Positions 55,136 to 62,471 of a stretch of DNA of 64,000 nt are shown one piece after another. The translations under genes were made by a program, and so were the position numbers. The DNA lies in the NCBI GenBank assembly GCA_005518185.1, contig RKSN01000003.1:248001-312000 (forward strand), given 5' to 3'. The notes under the pieces were generated by a model, which was not told the DNA's origin, ran no database searches, and was given only the letters and a program-made list of their open reading frames with translations. This DNA is from Chakrabartia godavariana (GTDB lineage: Bacteria; Pseudomonadota; Alphaproteobacteria; Sphingomonadales; Sphingomonadaceae). Position 1 is the first letter of the stretch. Each line of letters begins with the position of its first letter.

Positions 55136-56035
55136 ATGGTCAGAGTCCAGCGTGCTGCAACTGTAGTTGCCGCAGCCACAATTTTCTCTTTTTCGTCAGC
55201 CGCTTATGCGCAGGATTCCGCGGCCGTCCCCGCGAAGGACAAGGGCAGCTGGCGTGTCAGCGTCGGCGCCAACTATTCGCAGGGTGACTATGGCGACGTC
55301 ACCGAGACAAAGGTCATCTCTGCCCCAGTGGCGGTCCGCTATCGCCAGGGCAATTTCTCCGTGCGCGTCTCGCTGCCTTATGTCAGCATCGAAGGGCCCG
55401 GCAGCCTGCTCGACACGCCGCAGGGACGCGATGTGAGCGGCGGCGGGTCCAATTCGGGCCGCGGATCGGGCTCCGGCGGGTCGGGCAGTTCCGGACGCGG
55501 CGGCGACGATGGGTCGCCCGGCGGCAATATCAATCCCAATGGCGGCACAACCGGGCGGCGCAGCGGCATCGGCGATGTCTCTGTGACGCTTGGCTATTCG
55601 TTTGACCTGGGGGAGACCACCTATCTGGACATGACCGGACGCATCAAGGCGCCGACCGCGTCCAAGTCCAAGCAGCTTGGAACGGGCAAGGTCGACGTGA
55701 CCGTCGGCGCTGACCTTGTGCAGGATATCGGCGATTTCAGCCTCTATGCCGGGGCACGCCGGCGCTTCACCGGCAAGCCCGCAGGCTCGACGCTGCGCGA
55801 CGTGTGGGGCGCAGGTGGCGGGGCCAGCTATCGCTTTTCGGGCGGCACGCTGATCGGCGCCGATTATGACTGGCAGCAGGGGTCTGCCGTCGGAACAGGC
55901 CCGAGCAGCGAAGTCACCGGCTGGATCGGCTTTGGCCTGTCGCGTCAGGTCCGGATGCAGGTCTATGCATCGACCGGCTTTACCACCAACAGCGCGGATT
56001 TTGCGGGCGGCCTGACGCTCAGCTACCGGCTCTGA
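55136..56035 (+). CDS. Outer-membrane beta-barrel-type protein
   Basis: 299 residues. Signal peptide (VVAAATIFSFSSAAYA), then alternating beta strands (WRVSVGANYSQGDYG, VAVRYRQGNFSVRVSLPYV, ASYRFSGGTLIGADYDWQQG) ending LSYRL, the terminal aromatic/Leu motif of outer-membrane proteins. A Gly/Ser-rich loop of about 40 residues (about 101-145, SGRGSGSGGSGSSGRGGDDG) interrupts the barrel, probably on the surface. Function unknown; similar proteins are listed as DUF3187 or transporters. Its ECF promoter and position next to the RGADDA gene suggest envelope-stress response. Confidence 0.78.
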   Translation: MVRVQRAATVVAAATIFSFSSAAYAQDSAAVPAKDKGSWRVSVGANYSQGDYGDVTETKVISAPVAVRYRQGNFSVRVSLPYVSIEGPGSLLDTPQGRDVSGGGSNSGRGSGSGGSGSSGRGGDDGSPGGNINPNGGTTGRRSGIGDVSVTLGYSFDLGETTYLDMTGRIKAPTASKSKQLGTGKVDVTVGADLVQDIGDFSLYAGARRRFTGKPAGSTLRDVWGAGGGASYRFSGGTLIGADYDWQQGSAVGTGPSSEVTGWIGFGLSRQVRMQVYASTGFTTNSADFAGGLTLSYRL

Positions 56036-56100
56036 GATCTGCGGCGCGGGCGACCAAATCCGCCCGCGCCGCTTTCTATTTCGGCATTCGATGCGCGCGC

Positions 56101-56805
56101 TCAGCGCGTCGCCCATTTTCCGGAAATCAGCGCGTTTTCTTCATCGGCCCCCAGCGGGTCCGACGCCCCGAGGCGTGCATAGGCGCCTTCAAGCGCCGCC
56201 GTATCGGCGCCGCCTGCCGTCATGATCGTGTCCTGACCGGCCGGGCCAGCGCCCTTGCCTTGCGCTTCGACCGACCATTTGCCCGCGCTGCGGCAGGCAA
56301 GACCGACCATGTCGCTGATGCGATATTCACGGCAGAAGCGGCCATCGGCGGCGCGCACCGTCATCGTCGGCGTGACCGTACGACCATCGGCGAGCTGGAC
56401 GGCCTGAAGCGATCGGCCTGTTTCCAGCGCATAGTCCAAAGTGCCTTCCCGGCCCGGCCCGCCCAGCGGCCCTGCCAGAAAGACCGCGACCAGCCCTGCG
56501 GCCACCGCCCCGCCCAGCGGCACGGCAAAGCGCCGCCACCAGACCGGATTGTCGTTGGCCGCCGGTATCGGGTCTGCCGCCCTGTCCGGCGCCGCAGAGA
56601 GCATCGCGACGAGATCGGCTGGCAGCGGGGCATCGGCAATCGGGCCAAGGGCCGTCGCAATACGCCGGTCATTGGTGCGCCAGGCCGCGACCGTTTCGGC
56701 CAAGGCCGGATCACGGGCCATCTCGGCCTCAAAGGCCGCAACCGCTGCGGCATCCATTTCGCCGTCGAGATAAAGGGCCAGGCGTTCGTCGGGCGTCACG
56801 GTCAT
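56101..56805 (-). CDS. Membrane anti-sigma factor
   Basis: 234 residues. The N-terminal about 60 residues (LALYLDGEMDAAAVAAFEAEM, ETVAAWRTNDRRIA) form the helical anti-sigma fold without zinc-binding Cys. One membrane helix follows at about residues 97-113 (VPLGGAVAAGLVAVFLAGP), then a periplasmic domain with two Cys (RFCREYR, GLACRSAGKWSV). It should hold the adjacent ECF sigma inactive until an envelope signal is sensed. Overlaps the sigma gene by ATGA. A site-1-type protease cleaving it is expected; no such gene except the locus subtilase is nearby. Confidence 0.85.
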   Translation of the reverse strand: MTVTPDERLALYLDGEMDAAAVAAFEAEMARDPALAETVAAWRTNDRRIATALGPIADAPLPADLVAMLSAAPDRAADPIPAANDNPVWWRRFAVPLGGAVAAGLVAVFLAGPLGGPGREGTLDYALETGRSLQAVQLADGRTVTPTMTVRAADGRFCREYRISDMVGLACRSAGKWSVEAQGKGAGPAGQDTIMTAGGADTAALEGAYARLGASDPLGADEENALISGKWATR

Positions 56806-57293
56806 TCCCCTGCCATTCCGGTGCGGCCCAGGGCCGTGTCGATGCGTCCACGTGCCCGGGCGATGCGGCTCATGATTGTCCCGACCGGAACCTCGAGCGC
56901 CTCCGCCGCCTCGCGGTAGCTCATCCCCTCCACGACAACGAGGAGGAAGGCGGCGCGCTGGTCCCCCGGCACGGTCGCGAGGGCGCGGCTTGCGGCCGCC
57001 AGCTCATCCCGGTCAAACACGGTTTCGCCGCTGTCCCCCACAAGATCGAACGCATCCTCCACAGGCACGGCCACGCCGCGCCGCGCCTTGGCGCGTACCT
57101 GATCGATCTGCAGATTCTGCGCGATGCGGAACAGCCAGCTGTCGACCCGGGTGCCGACACGAAACTGATCTTCATGCGCCAGCGCCCGTTCCACCGTGGA
57201 CTGCATCAAATCGTCTCCATCCGCCGGATTTCCGGCCATTGCGTGGCAGAACCGGCGCAGGCGGGGCAGCGCGTCGAGGATCATCCGCCTCAT
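56802..57293 (-). CDS. ECF-type RNA polymerase sigma factor
   Basis: 163 residues. Region 2 (DALPRLRRFCHAMAGNPADGDDLMQ, with SWLFRIAQNLQIDQVR at region 2.4) and region 4 (VPGDQRAAFLLVVVEGMSYREAAEALEVPVGTIMSRIARAR) are visible; region 3 is absent, as in ECF sigmas. Start MRRMILDALP is chosen to give the normal length. It is transcribed from GGGAATA-N15-CGTTGT (57338-57365), the same promoter as three neighbours, which implies autoregulation. The anti-sigma factor is translationally coupled downstream. Confidence 0.93.
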   Translation of the reverse strand: MRRMILDALPRLRRFCHAMAGNPADGDDLMQSTVERALAHEDQFRVGTRVDSWLFRIAQNLQIDQVRAKARRGVAVPVEDAFDLVGDSGETVFDRDELAAASRALATVPGDQRAAFLLVVVEGMSYREAAEALEVPVGTIMSRIARARGRIDTALGRTGMAGE

Positions 57294-57337
57294 CTTTGCC
57301 GCCCCGGCGTTGCACACGCCCGTCCATAGTCTTTGCC

Positions 57338-57365
57338 ACAACGATCTGTTCGCCGCATTATTCCC
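57338..57365 (-). promoter_or_regulatory. ECF-type promoter of the sigma/anti-sigma operon
   Basis: Minus-strand GGGAATA-N15-CGTTGT, 44 nt before the sigma factor start codon. Confidence 0.78.
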
Positions 57366-57408
57366 TCGGCTTATCTACGCACCCCGCACGGCATTGGTCG
57401 CACCGCCC

Positions 57409-57436
57409 GGGAATAAACTGTCAAAACGCACGTTAT
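57409..57436 (+). promoter_or_regulatory. ECF-type promoter of the S8 protease gene
   Basis: GGGAATA-N15-CGTTAT, 57 nt before the GTG start at 57494. It is divergent from the sigma gene promoter, with 43 bp between their -35 boxes. Confidence 0.78.
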
Positions 57437-57493
57437 AGTGGCAGAATTGACCTGTATAGCTGGCAAGACCAGCTTGGATTTGGGAGCAGGATT

Positions 57494-58918
57494 GTGCGCC
57501 GCCATACCGGACTTGTTGGGACAGCCCTTGCGCTTGGACTTCTGAGCCAGACCGTCGAAGCGCGCGACCCCGATCCGATGCGCGACAGCGTCCGCGCGCA
57601 AGAGCGCCTTGACCGCGAACTCCAGCGCACGACCGAGCGGGCGCAGCAGCTTGAGGTCCGCACGGCGGAAGAGCGGCTGAAGATCCAGGCCGACGCCATC
57701 AAGGATCCCGAAAAGGCCGCCGGTGACCTTGCCAAGCTGGACGCCGACACCGCACGCGAGCAGGACAAGATCGCGCAAGACCAGACCAAGGCCCAGGACG
57801 ACTTTGCCGAGGACGTGGCCAAGGCGACGGCCGATGCTGAAGACCATGGATCGGAATCACAGCACAGCGAACAGATGCGCGATCTCGGCAAGGCCGAGGA
57901 TGCCGAGCATGACGCCGACGGCTTTCCGGTCCGGCGCGGCGAAGTCGTCGCGCTCGATCTGGCCCCGGCCACGCTTCAGACGATGATGGGCAAGGGATAC
58001 CGGATCGTCGAACGCCGCAAGATCGAGGATCTGGGACAGGAGATCGTCCGGCTGGCCGCACCACGTGGCGTGGCGGCGATGGACGCCAAGGCCGAGCTGC
58101 GACGCGTCGACCCGGCGGCCGTGGTCGATCTGGTCCATTATTACGGTCTCAACATGATGGCCGGAACGCACGCGCGCCCGGTGCACAAGGCCAGCGCCGC
58201 CCTGCCCGCCCGGCGGGGCAATGTGACGGTGGGGATGATCGACACCGCTGTGTCGCGCCACCCTTCGCTTCAGACGGCGCGCATCGTGACCTGGAGCGAC
58301 GGCGCCGTCGGTGCGGCCCCCACCGAGCATGGCACGGCTGTCGCGTCCTTGCTGGCGGGCGAAGGGAGCAGCACGATCTACGCCGCCAACATCTTCCGGG
58401 GCGGCGCGGACCGTCCCTTCACCTCGGCGGACGTCATTGCAGAGGCCATTGGCTGGATGCTGTCGCAAAAGGTCGGGACGGTGAACATGAGCCTTGCCGG
58501 ACCGCGCAACGCCATTCTCGACCGCCTGATCCGCGATGCCTCTGCCAAAGGACTGCAGGTCGTCGCCGCCGCCGGCAATGGTGGCCCGACTGCACCCCCG
58601 GCCTATCCGGCGGCCCTGCCCGGCGTCATCGCAGTGACCGCCGTCGATAAGGACGAACGGATTTACCGCTACGCCAATCGCGGGCGCTATATTGCCGTGG
58701 CCGCGCGCGGCGTCGATGTGACCGCGGCACAGGCCAAGGGCGGGCTCGCCCGTTTCGACGGCACGTCCTTTGCGACCCCGCACATCACCGCCTGGATCGC
58801 GCGCTGCCGCAGTTCAGGCGAGGCCGTGACCGGATGCAAGGCCCGGCTCCAGGCCGCAGCCCGCGATGCCGGACCGGCCGGGTTTGACGATATTTACGGT
58901 CACGGCGTCGTCGACTGA
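57494..58918 (+). CDS. S8 (subtilisin-like) serine peptidase with a coiled-coil N-terminal region
   Basis: 474 residues. GTG start, then a signal peptide (GLVGTALALGLLSQTVEA). Residues about 22-140 are an Ala/Lys/Glu/Asp-rich heptad-like segment (probable coiled coil or propeptide). The subtilase domain has catalytic D250 (VGMIDTAVS), H279 (EHGTAVASLLAG) and S425 (GTSFATPHITA), plus the oxyanion Asn region (AAAGNGGPT). It is probably secreted to the periplasm. Its promoter shares the ECF consensus with the divergent sigma operon. Its 3' end overlaps the convergent FAD oxidoreductase by 19 bp. The upstream in-frame ORF from 56876 is antisense to the sigma gene and not real. Confidence 0.88.
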   Translation: MRRHTGLVGTALALGLLSQTVEARDPDPMRDSVRAQERLDRELQRTTERAQQLEVRTAEERLKIQADAIKDPEKAAGDLAKLDADTAREQDKIAQDQTKAQDDFAEDVAKATADAEDHGSESQHSEQMRDLGKAEDAEHDADGFPVRRGEVVALDLAPATLQTMMGKGYRIVERRKIEDLGQEIVRLAAPRGVAAMDAKAELRRVDPAAVVDLVHYYGLNMMAGTHARPVHKASAALPARRGNVTVGMIDTAVSRHPSLQTARIVTWSDGAVGAAPTEHGTAVASLLAGEGSSTIYAANIFRGGADRPFTSADVIAEAIGWMLSQKVGTVNMSLAGPRNAILDRLIRDASAKGLQVVAAAGNGGPTAPPAYPAALPGVIAVTAVDKDERIYRYANRGRYIAVAARGVDVTAAQAKGGLARFDGTSFATPHITAWIARCRSSGEAVTGCKARLQAAARDAGPAGFDDIYGHGVVD

Positions 58919-59850
58919 CCCGCCTCTGCGCAGGGCGCGCGCAGCAGCGGCGCCTGTTCGGCCAGATCATTGCGGATCGTGGTCGCCGCGACTCCGCCTT
59001 CGCCCATGGCATGGCTGATCTGATCAAGGCCAAGCACGACATCGCCTGCCGCATAGAGGCCTGCAATGCTGGTCCGCTGGTGCGTATCGACGGGCAGCGT
59101 GCCGTCTTCGGCGATCCGCGCGCCCAGCTGCCGCGCCAGTTCGACATGCGTGTCTGACCCCAAGGCGGGATAGATACTGTCATAGGTCCGAGACCCCCCG
59201 GGTGCCTCGAGAGCGATCGTCCTTTCGCCCGGCTGCGCACGACACGGCCCGTCGCGCAGGCGGATGCCGAATGCCACCGCGCGCGCCTGCTCATCAGACG
59301 TCAGCACGTGCGGCCCCGTCGGGTGATAGAGCGTCACGTCGGCCGTAAATGACCGCAGAAAGACCGCCTCGGCCAAGCCGCGCGCACCGGCGCCGACCAC
59401 GGCGACGCGGCGATCCGTGACCTCATAGCCGTCGCACACCGGACAATAGCGGATGAGCCCCTGGTGCACCGCCGCCTCATGTTCGGCAGGGTCCATGTCG
59501 AGCCGACGGTTGGTCACGCCCGTTGCCATCAGCAGCGAACGCGCAGCGACGTCGCCACCGCCCCATTCCGCCAGAAACCCGGCTCCCGCCTGCTCCACGC
59601 GGGTGACAGTGCCCTGCACCATCCGTGCCCCATATCGGATGGCCTGCGCCTGCATCCGCGCGACCAGATCGGCCCCGCTGATCCCGTCGGGAAAGCCCGC
59701 ATGATTGTGCGTGCAGGGAATCCACAGTGCGCGGCTGCGCCCGGAATCGACGACGCTGACGTTGAGGTGGAAGCGCGCGAGATAGATGGCGGCCGTCAGC
59801 CCCGCCGGGCCGCCACCGACGATGAGGCAATCGAGAGGCGCGTCACCCAT
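58900..59850 (-). CDS. Thioredoxin reductase-like NAD(P)/FAD-dependent oxidoreductase
   Basis: 316 residues. FAD site LDCLIVGGGPAGLTAAIYLARF, NADPH site RVAVVGAGARGLAEAVFLRS, and the C-terminal AGLYAAGDVVLGLDQISHAM. The redox-active pair is CPVCDG (two Cys separated by two residues), as in thioredoxin reductase, although the overall layout resembles AhpF-like stand-alone TrxB proteins that use an unknown electron acceptor. ATG 59850 (MGDAPLD) is chosen over a start six codons upstream. Confidence 0.9.
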   Translation of the reverse strand: MGDAPLDCLIVGGGPAGLTAAIYLARFHLNVSVVDSGRSRALWIPCTHNHAGFPDGISGADLVARMQAQAIRYGARMVQGTVTRVEQAGAGFLAEWGGGDVAARSLLMATGVTNRRLDMDPAEHEAAVHQGLIRYCPVCDGYEVTDRRVAVVGAGARGLAEAVFLRSFTADVTLYHPTGPHVLTSDEQARAVAFGIRLRDGPCRAQPGERTIALEAPGGSRTYDSIYPALGSDTHVELARQLGARIAEDGTLPVDTHQRTSIAGLYAAGDVVLGLDQISHAMGEGGVAATTIRNDLAEQAPLLRAPCAEAGQSTTP

Positions 59851-60056
59851 GCCGCATGAGCGCACCAAGCGGGCATTTGTTCCCGACCGGCGCGATGCCG
59901 ACGGTCACGCCCCGTCCATGAATACGGTTGCAGCAGACTTTACGTTGTTGCCATCGGGTGCGTACGCGTCATAACCACCTGGAAAAAGGAGAGGTGGCTG
60001 GAACGGATTGACCAGCCGGCGTCCTGCGCCGGGATGTTCCAGGGGGAGTAAACATC

Positions 60057-62471
60057 GTGACAGCCAACCCGAACGCCAAGGCCGCCGAGCTTGAAGCGCG
60101 CATCCTTGACATCTTGCGCCACCGCGTCGGCAAGAATGAGCTGGCCGCCAAGGAACATGACTGGTTCACCGCCGCTGTCCTCGCCATCCGCGACGAAATC
60201 ATCGACATCTGGATGGAATCGACGACGCGCACCTACGCCGCGCAGGGCAAGCGCGTTTATTATCTGAGCCTCGAATTCCTGATCGGCCGTCTGCTGCGCG
60301 ATGCCCTGTCGAATCTTGGCCTCACGCGCGAGATGGAACAGGCGCTGCGCGATCACGGGCTTGATCTGGCGCGATTGGAAGAACTGGAGCCCGACGCTGC
60401 GCTCGGCAATGGCGGCCTGGGGCGTCTCGCCGCCTGCTTCATGGAAAGCTTGGCCAGCCTCGACATCCCCGCTTATGGCTATGGCATCCGTTATGTGAAC
60501 GGCATGTTCCGGCAGCGCATCAAGGATGGCTGGCAGGTCGAACTCCCCGAAAACTGGCTGGCGCACGGCAACCCCTGGGAATTTGAACGCCGCGAGAGCG
60601 CCTATCGCATCGGCTTTGGCGGCGAGGTGGTGGCCGAGGATGACCGCGCGCAGTGGATCCCGGCCGAACAGGTCGAGGCCACTGCCGTCGACACGCCTGT
60701 CGTCGGCTGGCGCGGCAAGCGCGTGAACACGCTGCGCCTGTGGACCGCGAGCGCGCTTGATCCGCTGCGGCTTGATGCCTTCAATGCGGGCGACCATTTC
60801 GGCGCGCTCGCCGATCAGGTGCGTGCGGACTCGCTCGTGCGCGTGCTCTATCCGGCGGACTCGAGTCCGGCAGGGCAGGAACTGCGGCTGCGGCAGGAGT
60901 ATTTCTTCACCGCCGCCTCGATCCAGGACATTGTGCGCCGCCACGTCCAATATCAGGGCGATGTGCGGACCCTGCCCGACCATGCGGCGATCCAGCTGAA
61001 CGACACGCACCCGGCGGTCGCCGTGGCGGAGCTGATCCGCCTGCTGGTCGATGAACAGGGGATCGAGTTCGGCGAGGCGCTGGAGATCACGCGCCAGACG
61101 ATCGCTTATACCAACCACACACTGCTGCCCGAGGCGCTGGAAAGCTGGCCGCTGCCGCTGTTCGAGCGGCTGTTGCCCCGCCACATGCAGATCATCTACG
61201 CCATCAACAGCCGCGTCCTGCGCGACGCGCGGCGCAACGGCCTTGATGATGCAGCCGTCGCCGCCATCTCGCTGATTGATGAGGGCGGCGACCGGCGCGT
61301 GCGCATGGCGAACCTTGCCTTTGTCGGCGCGCACAGCGTCAACGGCGTCGCCGCGCTCCACACCGAGCTGATGAAGAGCACCGTCTTTTCAGACCTGCAC
61401 GCGCTCTATCCCGCCAAGATCAACAACAAGACCAACGGCGTCACGCCGCGCCGCTGGCTGCAGCAGTGCAACCCTGCGCTGACCGGCCTCGTCCGCGAAG
61501 CGATTGGCGATGCCTTCCTGGACGATACCGACCGCCTGTCGGACCTCAACAAACTGGCCGGGGACGCGGCGCTGGGTGAACGCATTGCCGAGGTGAAGCG
61601 TGCCAACAAGGTGGCACTCGCCAACCACCTGCGCGACCTGACCGGCATAAGGCTCGATCCCGACGCGCTGTTCGACGTCCAGATCAAGCGCATCCATGAA
61701 TATAAGCGCCAGCTGCTCAACCTCATCGAGACGGTCGCCCTCTACGACCAGATCCGCAGTCATCCTGAAAAGGACTGGGTGCCGCGCGTGAAGATCTTCG
61801 GCGGCAAGGCGGCGGCGAGCTATCACAATGCCAAGCTCGTCATCAAACTGGCGAACGACATTGCCCGGCGCGTCAATGCCGACCCCTCGGTCGGCGGGCT
61901 GCTGAAGGTCGTCTTCGTGCCCAATTACAATGTGAGCCTTGCCGAACGGATCATCCCGGCAGCGGATCTGTCCGAACAGATTTCGACCGCGGGTATGGAA
62001 GCCTCCGGCACCGGCAATATGAAGTTCGCCCTCAATGGCGCGCTCACCATCGGAACGCTCGACGGTGCCAATATCGAGATGAAGGACCGCGTCGGCGACG
62101 AGAACATCGTCATCTTCGGCCTGACCGCCGATGAAGTCGCCGAAAAGCGGGCCAATGGGTACAACCCGCGCGCGGCGATCGAAGCCTCGCGCGAGTTGAG
62201 CCAAGCGGTCCATGCGATCGCCTCGGGCGTATTCTCACCCGATGACCCGCATCGCTATGCCGGGCTGATGGGCGGCATCTATGACAGCGACTGGTTCATG
62301 CTCGCGGCCGATTTTGACAGCTATGCGGCCGCCCAGCGCGAGGTCGACCGGCGCTGGACAGACCCTGCCGGTTGGCGCACCTCGGCGATCAAGAACATTG
62401 CCAATGTCGGCTGGTTCTCTTCGGACCGGACCATCGGCGAATATGCCCGCGACATCTGGAAGGTGCTGTGA
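60057..62471 (+). CDS. glgP: Glycogen/starch/alpha-glucan phosphorylase
   Basis: 804 residues, GT35. It releases glucose 1-phosphate from glycogen. Family blocks: FLIGRLLRDALSNLG, PDAALGNGGLGRLAACF, NDTHPAVAVAELIRL, and the PLP-binding EASGTGNMKFALNGALTIGTLDGANIEM split over the catalytic loop, with lysine in the GNMKF region. GTG start with GGGGGAG 8 nt upstream. It ends GTGA overlapping glgB, so the two are coupled. Confidence 0.97.
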   Translation: MTANPNAKAAELEARILDILRHRVGKNELAAKEHDWFTAAVLAIRDEIIDIWMESTTRTYAAQGKRVYYLSLEFLIGRLLRDALSNLGLTREMEQALRDHGLDLARLEELEPDAALGNGGLGRLAACFMESLASLDIPAYGYGIRYVNGMFRQRIKDGWQVELPENWLAHGNPWEFERRESAYRIGFGGEVVAEDDRAQWIPAEQVEATAVDTPVVGWRGKRVNTLRLWTASALDPLRLDAFNAGDHFGALADQVRADSLVRVLYPADSSPAGQELRLRQEYFFTAASIQDIVRRHVQYQGDVRTLPDHAAIQLNDTHPAVAVAELIRLLVDEQGIEFGEALEITRQTIAYTNHTLLPEALESWPLPLFERLLPRHMQIIYAINSRVLRDARRNGLDDAAVAAISLIDEGGDRRVRMANLAFVGAHSVNGVAALHTELMKSTVFSDLHALYPAKINNKTNGVTPRRWLQQCNPALTGLVREAIGDAFLDDTDRLSDLNKLAGDAALGERIAEVKRANKVALANHLRDLTGIRLDPDALFDVQIKRIHEYKRQLLNLIETVALYDQIRSHPEKDWVPRVKIFGGKAAASYHNAKLVIKLANDIARRVNADPSVGGLLKVVFVPNYNVSLAERIIPAADLSEQISTAGMEASGTGNMKFALNGALTIGTLDGANIEMKDRVGDENIVIFGLTADEVAEKRANGYNPRAAIEASRELSQAVHAIASGVFSPDDPHRYAGLMGGIYDSDWFMLAADFDSYAAAQREVDRRWTDPAGWRTSAIKNIANVGWFSSDRTIGEYARDIWKVL

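Noticed and set aside
54969-57436. Promoters assigned simply to the general stress sigma EcfG
   Set aside because: The -35 reads GGGAATA in all four and the locus encodes its own ECF sigma; EcfG usually uses GGAAC. EcfG overlap is still possible and is listed as a test.
56876-57493. Upstream in-frame extension of the S8 protease
   Set aside because: It is antisense to the sigma factor and lies before the ECF promoter; a signal peptide begins at GTG 57494.
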